A stretch of 64,000 nucleotides of DNA from Rhizobacter koreensis (GCF_013366375.1 NZ_JABWMJ010000011.1:1-64000); one strand, 5' to 3'. Positions 34,014-43,180 are shown, counted from the first letter of the stretch. Made by a program: numbers and translations. Notes: generated from the letters alone by a model not told the origin.

Positions 34014-35084
34014 ATGACGATGCCAACCAGTTGGTTCACCGCTGCCGCGCTGGCGTTGCTGGGCGCCTCGGCGTCGGCTGCTCCGAGCCTTCAAGCGGCC
34101 ACCGTCGGCGATCCGACCGGCTTCGATCAGCCGGTGCCTGCGGCGACGCTGCAGATCCCGGCCGACTGGCGCACCCAGGGCGGGGTGGTGTGGAACCACG
34201 CCACCAGTTGCTCGACCAACAAGGTGCGTTTCGAGTGGCGCTCGCGTTCGCGCGACGACCTCGAAGGCTTCGAGCTGATGCCCGGTTATGGCTGGCAGCT
34301 GCGTGGCGCGGCGATCCAGACCAACCCGTGCCCGGTGCAGCCGTTCCGCAGCGCCCAGGAGTTCCTCACCGCCGTGGTGCAGGCGCGCCGCGCCGGCGCG
34401 CGCATCCTGCAGTACCGCGACCGGCCCGACGTCGTCGCGCGTCGCGAGCAGCAGCCGCACACCGGGCAGGGCCGGCGCCGGTTCGACGCCGGACAGGTGC
34501 TCGTCGCGTACGAAAGCGGCGGCGTCGAGTTCCGCGAGGTGATCGGCACCTCGGTGCTGTTCACGCAGCTCGGCAACAGCGTGATGGGTGGCGTCGACGT
34601 GGTGTACGCCCTGCGTGCGCCCGCCGGCAGGCTCGACTTCGACCTCGCCGACCAGCTCGAGCGTTCGTTCCGCTTCAACCCCGAGTGGCTGCGCGCGATG
34701 AACGGTGCCGTCGCCAACGCGGAGCGCCGCTTCTCGGGCGCACAACGCCAGGCGATCGACAGCTGGCACGCCCGCGAGATGGCACGCATCAATGCCGAAG
34801 GCGCGGCCGACCGCGCGGCGATCCGTGCCGCGGCAAGCCGCGACGTCGCGGCGATCCGCAGCGCGACTGCCGCCAACACCGCGGCCACCAACGACAACAT
34901 CCACCGCCGCACGCTCGAAGGCATCGGCGAATACAACACCTACCGCACCCCCGACGGCGGCACCGCGCGTTCGAGCATCCATGGCGGCAACCGGGTGCTG
35001 CAAGGTGCGGGCGGTGCGGTGTTCAGCACCGACGATCCGTACTTCAACCCGGCCGGCAGCCGCGAGCTGCAACGGGTGCGCTGA
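34014..35084 (+). CDS. Secreted hypothetical protein (356 aa)
   Basis: A signal peptide covers residues 1-23 (WFTAAALALLGASASAA). The mature N-terminal half contains beta-rich sequence (AATLQIPADWRTQGGVVWNH, GVEFREVIGTSVLFTQLG) and two cysteines that may pair. The C-terminal third is a long Ala-rich charged helix (AVANAERRFSGAQRQAIDSW to ATAANTAATNDN) followed by a short Gly-rich tail with a degenerate repeat (YRTPDGGTARSS). I do not recognise a family. It is followed after 2 bp by a secreted rhodanese-like protein, and the two very probably act together in the periplasm. Confidence 0.7.
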   Translation: MTMPTSWFTAAALALLGASASAAPSLQAATVGDPTGFDQPVPAATLQIPADWRTQGGVVWNHATSCSTNKVRFEWRSRSRDDLEGFELMPGYGWQLRGAAIQTNPCPVQPFRSAQEFLTAVVQARRAGARILQYRDRPDVVARREQQPHTGQGRRRFDAGQVLVAYESGGVEFREVIGTSVLFTQLGNSVMGGVDVVYALRAPAGRLDFDLADQLERSFRFNPEWLRAMNGAVANAERRFSGAQRQAIDSWHAREMARINAEGAADRAAIRAAASRDVAAIRSATAANTAATNDNIHRRTLEGIGEYNTYRTPDGGTARSSIHGGNRVLQGAGGAVFSTDDPYFNPAGSRELQRVR

Positions 35085-35086
35085 TC

Positions 35087-35767
35087 GTGGGCCGCCGCGC
35101 CGCCGCGCTGTCGAGGCGCTGCCTTGCGGCGTTCGGCGCCGCTGCGCAGGATCGCTTCCCAGGAACGCTGCCGCGCGCGGATGCGCGGGCAGCGGCTCCG
35201 CAATCGACCACGTCACCCAGCATGCCGCCGCCGAGCCCGCGTCAGCCGGACGCTGCGCGCAGCAGCAGCGCTGCGCCCGGCAACTACGACGAGGGGCAGG
35301 ACTTCGGCGTGCGCCCGACCCCGCAGTTGCGCCCCAGCGACCAGCTCCACGCGCCGACGCCAACCGCGATACCCGGCGGTAAGGTGGTCGGCACGCGCCA
35401 GCTCGCGGCCTGGCTGCAGGGCGCCGAAGCACCGCTGCTGCTGCACGCGATCGGCAGCCCGGTGCACCTGCCCAAGGCCGTGGCCGCCGCGCCGGCGTCG
35501 CAGGGCGGCAGCTTCGACGATGCGGTGCAGCGCGAGTACGGCGCGTTTCTCGAGCAGAGCACGCGGGGCGACCGCGGACGTCTCATCGTCACCTACTGCC
35601 AGGGCGTGCAGTGCTGGGGCTCGTACAACGCGGCGCTGCGCGCGATCAGGCTCGGCTACACCAACGTGCACTGGTACCGCGGCGGCATGGAAGCGTGGCA
35701 GGCGGCGGGCTTGCCGCTCGGCGCCGCGACGCGGCGTTCGGCAGGGCCGGGACCGCCGCCGCGGTGA
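35087..35767 (+). CDS. Secreted rhodanese-like protein
   Basis: A 226-residue protein from GTG at 35087. A signal-like N-terminus (RRCLAAFGAAAQ) is followed by a Pro/Ala/Ser linker. A rhodanese-type domain begins near residue 95 (KVVGTRQLAAWLQGAEAPLL). The active-site loop is VTYCQGVQCWGSYNAALRA near residues 167-185 with two cysteines five apart, and the domain ends NVHWYRGGMEAWQAAGLP, typical of rhodanese ends. The CxxxxCW loop resembles that of secreted rhodanese relatives linked to quinoprotein systems, but no such genes are here. It may act in periplasmic thiol or sulphur chemistry with its partner at 34014. Confidence 0.72.
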   Translation: MGRRAAALSRRCLAAFGAAAQDRFPGTLPRADARAAAPQSTTSPSMPPPSPRQPDAARSSSAAPGNYDEGQDFGVRPTPQLRPSDQLHAPTPTAIPGGKVVGTRQLAAWLQGAEAPLLLHAIGSPVHLPKAVAAAPASQGGSFDDAVQREYGAFLEQSTRGDRGRLIVTYCQGVQCWGSYNAALRAIRLGYTNVHWYRGGMEAWQAAGLPLGAATRRSAGPGPPPR

Positions 35768-35794
35768 ACGCGCTGCCCGGACGGCGCCTCGCCG

Positions 35795-37003
35795 TCAGCC
35801 CACCCGCCGCTCCAGCCCCCGCGCACACGCCGCCGCGCTCGCCCAGGCCCACTGGAAGTTGTAGCCGCCGAGCCAGCCGGTCACGTCGGCCACTTCGCCG
35901 ATGAAGGCGAGGCCCGGCACCAGCTTGCTCCGCATGGTGCGCGAGTCGAGCTGGCGGGTGTCGACACCGCCCGAGGTGACCTCGGCCTTGCGGTAGCCCT
36001 CGGTGCCGTCGGGCACGAGTTCGAGGTGCTGCAGGCGGCGCGCCTCGCTCGCGAGGTCGCGATCGCGCCAGTCGGCGAGCGGGCGTTCGACGTGGGCGAC
36101 GCCCGCGAGCAGCACCTCGGCAACGCGTCGCGGCAGGCGCTCGGCCAACACGCTCGCGAGCTTGCGGCGCGGCTCGTCCTGCTTCACCCGGCGCAACAAG
36201 GCCGCCAGGTCCTCGCCCGGCAGCAGGTCGATCGCGAGCGGCACCCCCGGGCGCCAGAACGTCGAGATCTGCAGCGCCGCCGGGCCGCTGAGGCCGCGGT
36301 GCGTGAACAGCAGGTCCTCGACGAAGCGGGCTTGGCCAGCGTCGGACTCGACGTGCACGTCGGCGGGAACCGCGACGCCCGCCAGGCCCGCATACGGTGC
36401 CCAGGCGTCGCCCTTGACGGTCAGTGGCACCAGCGCCGGGCGCGTGTCGACGATGCGGTGCCCGAACTGGCGCGCCAGCCGGTAGCCGATGTCGCTGGCG
36501 CCGATCTGCGGGATGGAGAGCCCGCCGGTGGCGACCACCGGCTGCGGGGCGGCGATGCTGCCGCGCTCGCTGTCGACCACGAAGCCGCCACTTTCGTGGC
36601 GTACGGCCTCGACGCGGCACGGCTGCCAGAGCTCGACGCCGCCGCGCCGGCATTCCTCGGCGAGCATGTCGATGATCTGCTGGCTCGAGCGGTCGCAGAA
36701 CAGCTGCCCCTTGTGCTTCTCGTGCCAGGCGATGCGGTGGCGCTCGACCAGCGCGATGAAGTCCTGCGGCGTGTAGCGGGCGAGGGCCGAGCGGCAGAAG
36801 TCGGGGTTGGCCGAGGCGAAGTTCGCCGCGGAGACGTCGCGGTTCGTGAAGTTGCAGCGCCCGCCTCCGGAGATGCGGATCTTCTCGGCGAGCTTGGCCG
36901 CATGGTCGAGCAGCAGCACCGCGAGGCCGCGCTGGCCGGCCAGCGCGGCCGCGTGCAGGCCGGCCGCACCGGCTCCGATGACGACGGCGTCGAAGGTCAG
37001 CAT
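35795..37003 (-). CDS. HI0933-like (YhiN) NAD(P)/FAD-dependent flavoprotein
   Basis: A 402-residue flavoprotein from ATG 37003. The FAD Rossmann motif is AVVIGAGAAGLHAAALAGQRG at residues 5-25, read in two parts around GAGAAG. The family hallmark ISGGGRCNFTNRDVSA is at about residue 45, and the final FAD-contacting segment is PGLAFIGEVADVTGWLGGYN followed by FQWAWASA. These proteins are widespread and their reaction is not established. A longer start at 37072 adds residues with no homology and is rejected. It is transcribed alone on the minus strand. Confidence 0.85.
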   Translation of the reverse strand: MLTFDAVVIGAGAAGLHAAALAGQRGLAVLLLDHAAKLAEKIRISGGGRCNFTNRDVSAANFASANPDFCRSALARYTPQDFIALVERHRIAWHEKHKGQLFCDRSSQQIIDMLAEECRRGGVELWQPCRVEAVRHESGGFVVDSERGSIAAPQPVVATGGLSIPQIGASDIGYRLARQFGHRIVDTRPALVPLTVKGDAWAPYAGLAGVAVPADVHVESDAGQARFVEDLLFTHRGLSGPAALQISTFWRPGVPLAIDLLPGEDLAALLRRVKQDEPRRKLASVLAERLPRRVAEVLLAGVAHVERPLADWRDRDLASEARRLQHLELVPDGTEGYRKAEVTSGGVDTRQLDSRTMRSKLVPGLAFIGEVADVTGWLGGYNFQWAWASAAACARGLERRVG

Positions 37004-37344
37004 CGCGCGGGGGACACAGGGCGCGAGGCAGGGTTGGGGTCGCGCTGCGCCAAAGCGCAGGCAAGGGAGCAAAGCGGGACCGGCATGCGCCGATGGTGCC
37101 AGCTCGCTCGGCCGGCAGCGTCGGGGCGCGCCGTACCGGTCGACGACGCAAGCCGTCCGCCGAGTCCGCTGCTCAGCTGTCGATTCGCGCGGCTTCCAGC
37201 GCGACCGTTTCGTGCCGCCTGGTGACGGAACCGCCTGCTCGGCGAGCCCTCGGCCGCATGCGTGCCAGGTGCAGCACCGTCAGCAGCCGTTCCGGCGGCG
37301 TGCGGCGGCGACCACCCTGTCGTGGCTGCCGGGACGGCCGGCGC
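37004..37344. other. Intergenic stretch upstream of the YhiN-like gene
   Basis: About 340 bp with no recognisable gene. It contains the leader of the minus-strand flavoprotein gene and the downstream region of ybiB. Short GC-rich inverted segments are present, but none has a convincing terminator shape. Confidence 0.4.
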
Positions 37345-38298
37345 TCAGGCGATGTGCTCGCGCACCGGCTGCGCCTGCATCGCGGCCAGCGCGCCGCGCA
37401 GGCACGCGACCTGCGCGAGCAGCGGCGGTGGTGCGGGCTTCTCGCCGCTCACCACCGACTGGATGTAGAGCGCGGTGGTCGGTGCGTCGATGCTGCGCGG
37501 CAGCAGCGGCATTTGCAGGAGCACGCCTTCCTGCGGCGCAACGCCGAGCTCCGGGCGCGGCTCGCCGCCGACGAACACGTCGATGCGCGGCGCGCGGCGC
37601 GGGTCGGCGACCGGCTCGCCCTCGGTGCCGCGCATCAGCGCGGCGTCGGCGCCGGCCTGCTGCAGGTAGTCGCGGAGCAGGTGCCCGTACTCGGGATGCG
37701 TGAAGTTGACGACGCGCAGGCTGCGCCCGGGTACACCGGGCGCGAGCAGCTTGCCGATGGTGTGCGCCGAGTTGCGCAGGCCCAGCACGCGGCGCACGTC
37801 GAGCAGGCGGGCGAGCGGCGGGCACAGGTGCTCGGTACGGATGAATGCCGGCTCGTGACGGGCCCAGGCGTCGTCGACCTGCGTGGCGTCGCTCGCGATC
37901 GGCAGTCCCAGGTCGCGGAACACTGCCGCCGTGGTCACGCGGCCGGCGTCTTCGGCGAGGCCGTGGACCAGCACCCGAATGCCTTCCTGCGCCAGCAGCA
38001 GGGCGAGCAGGGCGGTCAGGTTGGGCAGCTTGCGGGCACCGTTGTACGACGGCAGCACGATCGTCGGCTGCGAGGTGTCGATCGCGATGCAGCGCGCGTG
38101 CGTCGCGTCGAGAAAGCCCGCGAGCTCGTCGGCGCTCTCGCCCTTGATACGCATCGCGATCGCGAAGGCGCCGATCTCGAGGTCGCTGACGGTGCCGTCG
38201 AGCACGCGCTCCATCAGGTCGCGTGCCTGCGCCCGATCGAGCGAACGCGCACCTTCCTTGCCGCGACCGATTTCCCGTATGTAGTTGGCGATGCTCAT
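37345..38298 (-). CDS. ybiB: YbiB/TrpD2-family nucleic-acid-binding protein
   Basis: A 317-residue protein with the anthranilate phosphoribosyltransferase fold. The N-terminal helical domain includes LSL-type segments (DRAQARDLMERVLDGTVSDL, EIGAFAIAMRIKGESADELA). The C-terminal domain has LPSYNGARKLPNLTALLALL in place of the phosphoribosyl-pyrophosphate motif, and RVLGLRNSAHTIGKLLAP. YbiB/TrpD2 proteins lack transferase activity; the E. coli protein binds nucleic acids and is SOS-linked. I infer the same role. It lies 78 bp after the EVE gene on the same strand. Confidence 0.82.
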   Translation of the reverse strand: MSIANYIREIGRGKEGARSLDRAQARDLMERVLDGTVSDLEIGAFAIAMRIKGESADELAGFLDATHARCIAIDTSQPTIVLPSYNGARKLPNLTALLALLLAQEGIRVLVHGLAEDAGRVTTAAVFRDLGLPIASDATQVDDAWARHEPAFIRTEHLCPPLARLLDVRRVLGLRNSAHTIGKLLAPGVPGRSLRVVNFTHPEYGHLLRDYLQQAGADAALMRGTEGEPVADPRRAPRIDVFVGGEPRPELGVAPQEGVLLQMPLLPRSIDAPTTALYIQSVVSGEKPAPPPLLAQVACLRGALAAMQAQPVREHIA

Positions 38299-38376
38299 GC
38301 TGGTCTCCGCAGCCAGCTTCGCAAATTCCGGGCCCGGACGGGCGATCGCGCGATGAGAGAGCGCGAGGGCGCCCTC

Positions 38377-38832
38377 TTAGAGCAGCGCGTTGACCGCCTG
38401 CCACTCGGCGTCGGTGAGCGGCGTGATCGAGAGCCGGTTGCCGCGCTTGAGGACGATCATCGACGCGAGCTCCGGCGTCTCGCGCATCTCGGCGAGCGTG
38501 AGCACGCGGGTCTTCCTGACGAGCTTCACGTCGACGTGATACCAGCGGGGATGTTCCGGCGTCGACTTGGCGTCGTGGTACTTGCTCGCGGGGTCGAACT
38601 GGCTCGCGTCCGGATAGGCCTCGCTCGCCACCTTCGCGAGGCCATAGACGCCGGGCACCGCGCACGACGAGTGGTAGAACAGCACGCCGTCGCCCACGCG
38701 CATGTCGTTGCGCATGAAGTTGCGGGCCTGGAAGTTGCGCACGCCGACCCAGGGAACGGTCTGATCGGGAGCGGCTGCGAGGTCGTCGATCGAGCACTCG
38801 TCGGGCTCGCTCTTCATCAGCCAGTGGCGCAT
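38377..38832 (-). CDS. EVE-domain protein
   Basis: A 151-residue single-domain protein. The start RHWLMKSEPDECSIDDL is the standard EVE/thymocyte nuclear protein 1 opening. WVGVRNFQARNFMRN and GDGVLFYHSSCAVPGVYGLA follow, then HPRWYHVDVKLVRK. EVE domains belong to the PUA superfamily and bind modified bases in RNA or DNA, possibly methylcytosine. The gene sits 22 bp downstream of the 6S RNA, which is the usual order in betaproteobacteria, and may be transcribed by read-through. Confidence 0.88.
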   Translation of the reverse strand: MRHWLMKSEPDECSIDDLAAAPDQTVPWVGVRNFQARNFMRNDMRVGDGVLFYHSSCAVPGVYGLAKVASEAYPDASQFDPASKYHDAKSTPEHPRWYHVDVKLVRKTRVLTLAEMRETPELASMIVLKRGNRLSITPLTDAEWQAVNALL

Positions 38833-38853
38833 CGGCAGGTGCGTTCGAAAGAG

Positions 38854-39034
38854 GGTGTCCGCCGCGGGACCGTGAGCCGCATTCCTGAACCCAGGGAGTT
38901 CAGGTGGGCGAGGTCAGCCTGGCTTCGGGTTCATCTGACGCGAGACGATCACACCAACCAGGCGATGTTCCAAGCCCTTGCTCTTTCGAGCATCGGTTCA
39001 AGGAAATATAAAGCTCACGCGAGCGCGACGGACC
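38854..39034 (-). ncRNA. ssrS: 6S RNA
   Basis: The 181-nt segment between zapA and the EVE gene has the 6S form. Its ends pair as a closing stem (5' GGTCCGTCGCG at 39034-39024 with 3' CGCGGCGGACACC at 38866-38854). The 3' half contains CCACCTGAACTCCCTGGGTT then CAGGAATGCGGCTC, closely matching the region of E. coli 6S next to its end. A large internal loop lies in the middle. 6S RNA binds sigma-70 RNA polymerase holoenzyme in stationary phase. zapA-ssrS is the standard location in proteobacteria, and the length agrees with the E. coli RNA (184 nt). Confidence 0.88.
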
Positions 39035-39040
39035 GGAGCG

Positions 39041-39046
39041 ATTCTA
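39041..39046 (-). promoter_or_regulatory. Putative -10 box of the 6S RNA promoter
   Basis: On the minus strand TAGAAT (39046-39041) lies six bases before the predicted 5' end at 39034. A recognisable -35 hexamer is not evident about 17 bases further upstream. Read-through from zapBA is also possible. Confidence 0.5.
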
Positions 39047-39119
39047 CGCAGCGGGGTCCCGCGGCACGTAGGACGGCGCCTCGCCGACCCGTCGCCGCGT
39101 GCGGTCTTGCTTGCGATCT

Positions 39120-39464
39120 CTACAGAAGCTGACCGTCGGCGCCGAGCGCGGCGTCGATGCGCCGCATCAGGCCGGCGACGTCGGTGCTCGCGCCGGCGCC
39201 CGTGCCGTCGCCGTCCGCTGCACTCGGTGCTGGCTGAGGCGCCGGCACCGGGGCCGCCGCCGAGCCGCGTTCGGCGAGCGCGAACGCGAGGTTGAGCGCG
39301 GCGAGCACGGCGATGCGCTCGCGCGCCTTGACCTTGCCGCCGTCCCGGATGGCACTCATCTCGCGATCGACGGTGCCGACCGCCTCGAGCAGCGAGGCCT
39401 CGCCGCCGTCGGGGCAGCCGAGCAGATAGCTCTGCCCCATGATCGTGACTTCCACCTGCTTCAC
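39120..39464 (-). CDS. zapA: Cell division protein ZapA
   Basis: A 114-residue protein that crosslinks FtsZ filaments. The N-terminal ZapA domain reads QVEVTIMGQSYLLGCPDGGE and SLLEAVGTVDREMSAIRD, then KVKARERIAVLAALNLAFAL. A Pro/Ala-rich linker and a short C-terminal helix (DVAGLMRRIDAALG) follow. It overlaps the upstream small coiled-coil gene by four bases and precedes the 6S RNA gene, a conserved arrangement. Residue pattern and size match betaproteobacterial ZapA. Confidence 0.88.
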   Translation of the reverse strand: MKQVEVTIMGQSYLLGCPDGGEASLLEAVGTVDREMSAIRDGGKVKARERIAVLAALNLAFALAERGSAAAPVPAPQPAPSAADGDGTGAGASTDVAGLMRRIDAALGADGQLL

Positions 39465-39694
39465 GGCGTTTCCCGCTGGGCGGCCGATGCATCGGCCGCT
39501 GGCGTGTCGCGCGGCAGCCGCTCGAGCAGCACGTCGATGCGCGCGCGCGCCGCGTTCAGGCGCGAGCGCAGGTTGTCGCGTTCGCCGGTGAGGGCGGCCA
39601 CCTGCTCGCGCAGCAGCGCATTGGTGCGCGACAGCTCGTCGTGACGCAGCAGCAGCCGCTCGACGCGCTCGGCGAGTTCATCGATCTGGGACAT
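39461..39694 (-). CDS. zapB: ZapB-like coiled-coil cell division protein
   Basis: A 77-residue protein from ATG 39694. Almost the whole length is a heptad-like coiled coil (SQIDELAERVERLLLRHDEL, LLREQVAALTGERDNLRSRL, ARARIDVLLERLP). It has a short Ala-rich tail. It is directly coupled to zapA by a four-base overlap. In E. coli, ZapB binds ZapA and links the Z-ring to the terminus region. The betaproteobacterial gene in this position is only distantly similar, so the name rests on position, size and the coiled coil. Longer reading frames upstream lack coding character. Confidence 0.75.
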   Translation of the reverse strand: MSQIDELAERVERLLLRHDELSRTNALLREQVAALTGERDNLRSRLNAARARIDVLLERLPRDTPAADASAAQRETP

Positions 39695-40060
39695 CGGCAC
39701 GCGGGCGTTGAGGGGTGGCCGATTGTAGGTGGCGCCCCGGCGCCGCCTGCAGTTGCCGGGTTGGTGCCCGTGACGGTGTTCATGCGCCACCGTCGAACGC
39801 GAAGCACGAGGAGCGTCGCCGCGGCTTCGCGGCCGACGAGCTCGCCACGGTGCTGCGCGGACCGGCGTCGAGCGTCCACGGCGCCGCCGCGGGCGGCGGC
39901 TGGGTTCGACACCTGACTGCCCCGCTGGGACGCGGCTTCGGCACACGAAGCAGGACACGATTTCTCGGTGCGGGGCGCGACCTGCTGAGTTGCTGCACGA
40001 TCGGCCTCGCCGCGGCCCGTGGGAAGGCGTTTGCCGGCGGCGGGGCCACCGCAGCACGCG
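39695..40060. other. Intergenic stretch between zapB and nth
   Basis: About 365 bp with open frames on both strands but no recognisable product. It must hold the zapBA promoter and the end of the nth unit. I see no clear terminator hairpin with a T-run. Confidence 0.4.
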
Positions 40061-40732
40061 TCAGCCCGCCGGCACCTCCACCGGCCGCCGCCGCGTGCCG
40101 CGCAGCTCGCGCGGCGCCGAGTCGCAAAAGCGCGCCACCGCGCACTGTTCGCAGAGCGGGCGCCGTGCCTGGCAGACGTAGCGGCCGTGCAGGATGAGCC
40201 AGTGGTGCGCGTGCAGCCGGTACTCGATCGGCACCCGCGCGAGGAGGCCCATCTCGACGTCGAGCGGCGTCGCACCCGGCGCGAGCCCGGTGCGGTTGCT
40301 GACCCGAAAGATGTGCGTGTCGACCGCGATCGTCGGCTCGCCGAACGCGACGTTGAGCACCACGTTCGCGGTCTTGCGGCCGACCCCCGGCAGCGCCTCG
40401 AGCGCCTCCCGCGAGCGCGGTACCTTTCCGCCGTGCTGCTCGACGAGCAGGCGGCAGGTCTCGAGCAGGTTCTTCGCCTTGGTGCGGAAGAGCCCGATCG
40501 TCTTGATGTGGTCCATCACCCGGTCGAGGCCGACCGCGAGCATGCGCGCCGGCGTCGGCGCGATCGGGAACAGGTCGCGCGTCACCTTGTTGACGCTGCG
40601 GTCGGTCGCCTGCGCCGACAGCAGCACCGCCGCGAGCAGCTCGAACACGCTCGTGTATTCGAGCTCGGACGTCGGGTGCGGGTTGGCCGCCTGCAGGGTG
40701 GCGAAGAACGGGGCGATGTCGGCGCGTTTCAT
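40061..40732 (-). CDS. nth: Endonuclease III
   Basis: A 223-residue DNA glycosylase/AP lyase for oxidised pyrimidines. The helix-hairpin-helix with the catalytic lysine is ALPGVGRKTANVVLNVAFG. The catalytic Asp is in IAVDTHIFRVSNRTGL. The 4Fe-4S cluster ligands are CQARRPLCEQCAVARFC (spacing C-x6-C-x2-C-x5-C). The C-terminus extends about 15 residues past the cluster. The gene follows rnfB on the same strand with an 89-bp gap, a conserved pairing in proteobacteria. It is complete and of normal length. Confidence 0.93.
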   Translation of the reverse strand: MKRADIAPFFATLQAANPHPTSELEYTSVFELLAAVLLSAQATDRSVNKVTRDLFPIAPTPARMLAVGLDRVMDHIKTIGLFRTKAKNLLETCRLLVEQHGGKVPRSREALEALPGVGRKTANVVLNVAFGEPTIAVDTHIFRVSNRTGLAPGATPLDVEMGLLARVPIEYRLHAHHWLILHGRYVCQARRPLCEQCAVARFCDSAPRELRGTRRRPVEVPAG

Positions 40733-40821
40733 CGGCGTCGATTGTCGCGGCTGAGCGTCTGTCGCCTGCGACGGCCGCCCTCGTCACGACGGTGGCCGCT
40801 CGCGGCATGACCGCCGCCGTG

Positions 40822-41544
40822 TCAGGTTCTTCGCGCGCGGCGGGCCGCTTCGAGCGCGGCGGCGACGAGGGCGCGCTTGCGCTCGGCACCGAGCTCGAGG
40901 GCCGCTGTCGTGCCGGTACGGGCCGCGTCGGCCACGGTGTCCGCCGCCTCGAGCGCCGGGTCGTCGACCGGCACGTCACCGCCGCGCCGCCGGTGCGCCG
41001 CATAGCGGGCGCGTGCCTGGTCGGCCTGCGCCGAGCTCCATGCTGCCCACCCGGTTGTCGCCGTCACCGGCTCGAGGCCGATGCAGTCGACCGGGCACAC
41101 CGGGACGCAGAGCTCGCAGCCGGTGCAGTCGGTGTCGACCACGGTGTGCATCTGCTTGGCGGCGCCAACGATCGCGTCGACCGGGCACGCCCTGAGGCAG
41201 AGCGCGCAGCCGATGCACCACGACTCGTCGATGACCGCGAGCAGACGCGGGCCCTCGACGCCGTGGGTCGGGTCGAGCGGCAAGGGGTCGACGCGCAGGT
41301 GCCGAGCCAGCCGCGCGACGCCCTCCGCGCCGCCCGGCGGACAGCGGTTGAACGGTGCCTTGCCGCGCGCAATCGCCTCGGCGTAGCTGCGGCAGTCGGG
41401 GTAGCCGCAGCGCGTGCACTGCGTCTGGGGAAGCAGGGCGTCGATCGCGTCGACGGCGGCGGGCGACGGCGCGTCGGCGGCGGTGACATCGAGCCGCGTG
41501 TCCACGTTCGCGGCGGACGTGGCGCCGCCGGCCGATGTGCGCAT
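40822..41544 (-). CDS. rnfB: RnfB-type ferredoxin-like electron transport protein
   Basis: A 240-residue iron-sulphur protein. A four-cysteine Fe-S domain comes first ([18 protein letters not shown], then FNRCPPGG). Two 2[4Fe-4S] ferredoxin motifs follow ([17 protein letters not shown] and [19 protein letters not shown]). A 75-residue charged C-terminal extension typical of betaproteobacteria closes the protein. It lacks the N-terminal membrane helix of E. coli RsxB and the other rnf genes are absent, so it may be a soluble electron carrier, for example serving Nth. Start 41544 is used; ATG at 41589 adds 15 residues. Confidence 0.8.
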   Translation of the reverse strand: MRTSAGGATSAANVDTRLDVTAADAPSPAAVDAIDALLPQTQCTRCGYPDCRSYAEAIARGKAPFNRCPPGGAEGVARLARHLRVDPLPLDPTHGVEGPRLLAVIDESWCIGCALCLRACPVDAIVGAAKQMHTVVDTDCTGCELCVPVCPVDCIGLEPVTATTGWAAWSSAQADQARARYAAHRRRGGDVPVDDPALEAADTVADAARTGTTAALELGAERKRALVAAALEAARRARRT

Positions 41545-41605
41545 GGCGCCTCCTGCATCCGGCGCGCCGGCGCGCTGGCCGGGGCTCATCGGCGGCTGCG
41601 GGCGC

Positions 41606-43180
41606 TCAGGCCGCGCCGCGTCGCGTGCCGCGCACGCGCTTGGCCGGCGCTGCCGCCGCGGGCTGGTCGCCGGCCTTCGCGGGCTTGGCGCTGCTCGACG
41701 AATCCACCGATGGGGTGGACTCGACGGCGGCGAGCCCTGGGTTCGGCGATGCATCGACCGCTGCGGCCGAGGTCGGCAGCAGGCCATCCGGCGCGGTCGC
41801 CGGGCCGGCTTCGCGCAGCCCGTCGGGCACCTGCGGCGGCGGGGTGTAGCCGTCGGCGCTCGAGCGCACCTTGCGGGCGCGCCCGGGCACGCCGGCGGTG
41901 CCGCCGCCCGGCACCAGCGTCGCCGTCTCGGCCGCGGCCGACGGATGGTGGTTGGCAATGAAGTCGCGGATCTGCGGGTAGACCTTCTCGCGCCATCGCC
42001 GACCCGAGAAGATGCCGTAGTGACCCGCCCCCGCGGCGTCGTAGCTGAAGCGGCGCGATTCCGGAATCGACGTGCACAGCGAGTGCGCCGAGTGGGTCTG
42101 GCCGGCGCCCGAGATGTCGTCGAGCTCGCCTTCGATCGTCAGCAGCGCGCTCGTGGTGATGTCCTGCGGGCGCACGCGCTGGCCGCGCACGTCCCAGGTG
42201 CCGTTGACGAGCGCGAAGTCCTGGAACACGGTCTTGATCGTGTCGAGGTAGTACTCGGCCGGCATGTCGAGCACGGCGTTGTACTCGTCGTAGAAGCCGC
42301 GGTGGAAGTCGGCGCTGTCGTCGTCGCCGCGCACCAGGTCGAGGAAGTAGTCGTAGTGCGACTTCAGGTGGCGATCCGGGTTCATCGCGATGAAGCCGGC
42401 GTGCTGCAGGAAGCCCGGGTACACGCGGCGTCCATCGCCGGGGTAGTTGACCGGCACCCGGTGGATCACGTTGTTCTCGAACCAGGCCAGGCTCTTGTTG
42501 GTGGCGAGGTTGTTGACCGCGGTCGGGCTCTTGCGGGCGTCGATCGGGCCGCCCATCATCGTCATGGTCGGGGGCGTCGGCTCGCCAGCGGTCGCCATCA
42601 GCGAGATCGCCGCCAGCACCGGCACCGTGGGCTGGCAGACCGAGATCACGTTGACGTCGGGGCCGATGAAGCGGATGAACTCCTGCACGTACTCGACGTA
42701 GTCGTCGAGGTGGAACGGCCCCGCCTCGACCGGCACCATGCGCGCGTCGGTCCAGTCGGTGACGAACACCTTGTGGTCCTTCAGCAGCTCGCGCACCGTC
42801 TCGCGCAGCAGCGTCGCGTGGTGGCCGGAGAGCGGTGCCACCACCAGCACCGTCGGCTGGTTCTTGAGGATCGTCAGGGTCTCGGGGTCGTCGCTGAAGC
42901 GCTTGAAGCGGAGCAGCCGGCAGAACGGCTTCTCGAGCGCGACCTGCTCGTGCACCGCGATATCGGCGTCGCCGCGGCGGATGGTGCGGATGCCGAACTC
43001 GGGCTTTTCATAGTCCTTGGCGAGCCGGTGCACCAGCTCGAAGCTGGCCGACACACGATGCGCGAGCGGCGTGTGCGCGAACGGCGAGAGCGGGTGGTTG
43101 TAGAGCTTCGACGACGCGCTGGCGAATTCCGAGAACGGACTCAGCAACGCGCGCTGCGCTTCGTACAGCTGATACAGCAT
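41606..43180 (-). CDS. phaZ: Intracellular polyhydroxyalkanoate depolymerase
   Basis: A 524-residue PHB depolymerase of the intracellular PhaZ family. The N-terminal part [18 protein letters not shown] is typical. The catalytic nucleophile is Cys182 in [14 protein letters not shown] (Cys replacing the Ser of a lipase box). The oxyanion region is [19 protein letters not shown] and the late His is in [15 protein letters not shown]. PhaZ mobilises carbon-storage granules. The catalytic domain ends near residue 410; the remaining 115 residues are a Pro/Ala/Ser-rich disordered tail with a basic end ([12 protein letters not shown]), longer than in the Cupriavidus enzyme. Confidence 0.9.
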   Translation of the reverse strand: MLYQLYEAQRALLSPFSEFASASSKLYNHPLSPFAHTPLAHRVSASFELVHRLAKDYEKPEFGIRTIRRGDADIAVHEQVALEKPFCRLLRFKRFSDDPETLTILKNQPTVLVVAPLSGHHATLLRETVRELLKDHKVFVTDWTDARMVPVEAGPFHLDDYVEYVQEFIRFIGPDVNVISVCQPTVPVLAAISLMATAGEPTPPTMTMMGGPIDARKSPTAVNNLATNKSLAWFENNVIHRVPVNYPGDGRRVYPGFLQHAGFIAMNPDRHLKSHYDYFLDLVRGDDDSADFHRGFYDEYNAVLDMPAEYYLDTIKTVFQDFALVNGTWDVRGQRVRPQDITTSALLTIEGELDDISGAGQTHSAHSLCTSIPESRRFSYDAAGAGHYGIFSGRRWREKVYPQIRDFIANHHPSAAAETATLVPGGGTAGVPGRARKVRSSADGYTPPPQVPDGLREAGPATAPDGLLPTSAAAVDASPNPGLAAVESTPSVDSSSSAKPAKAGDQPAAAAPAKRVRGTRRGAA

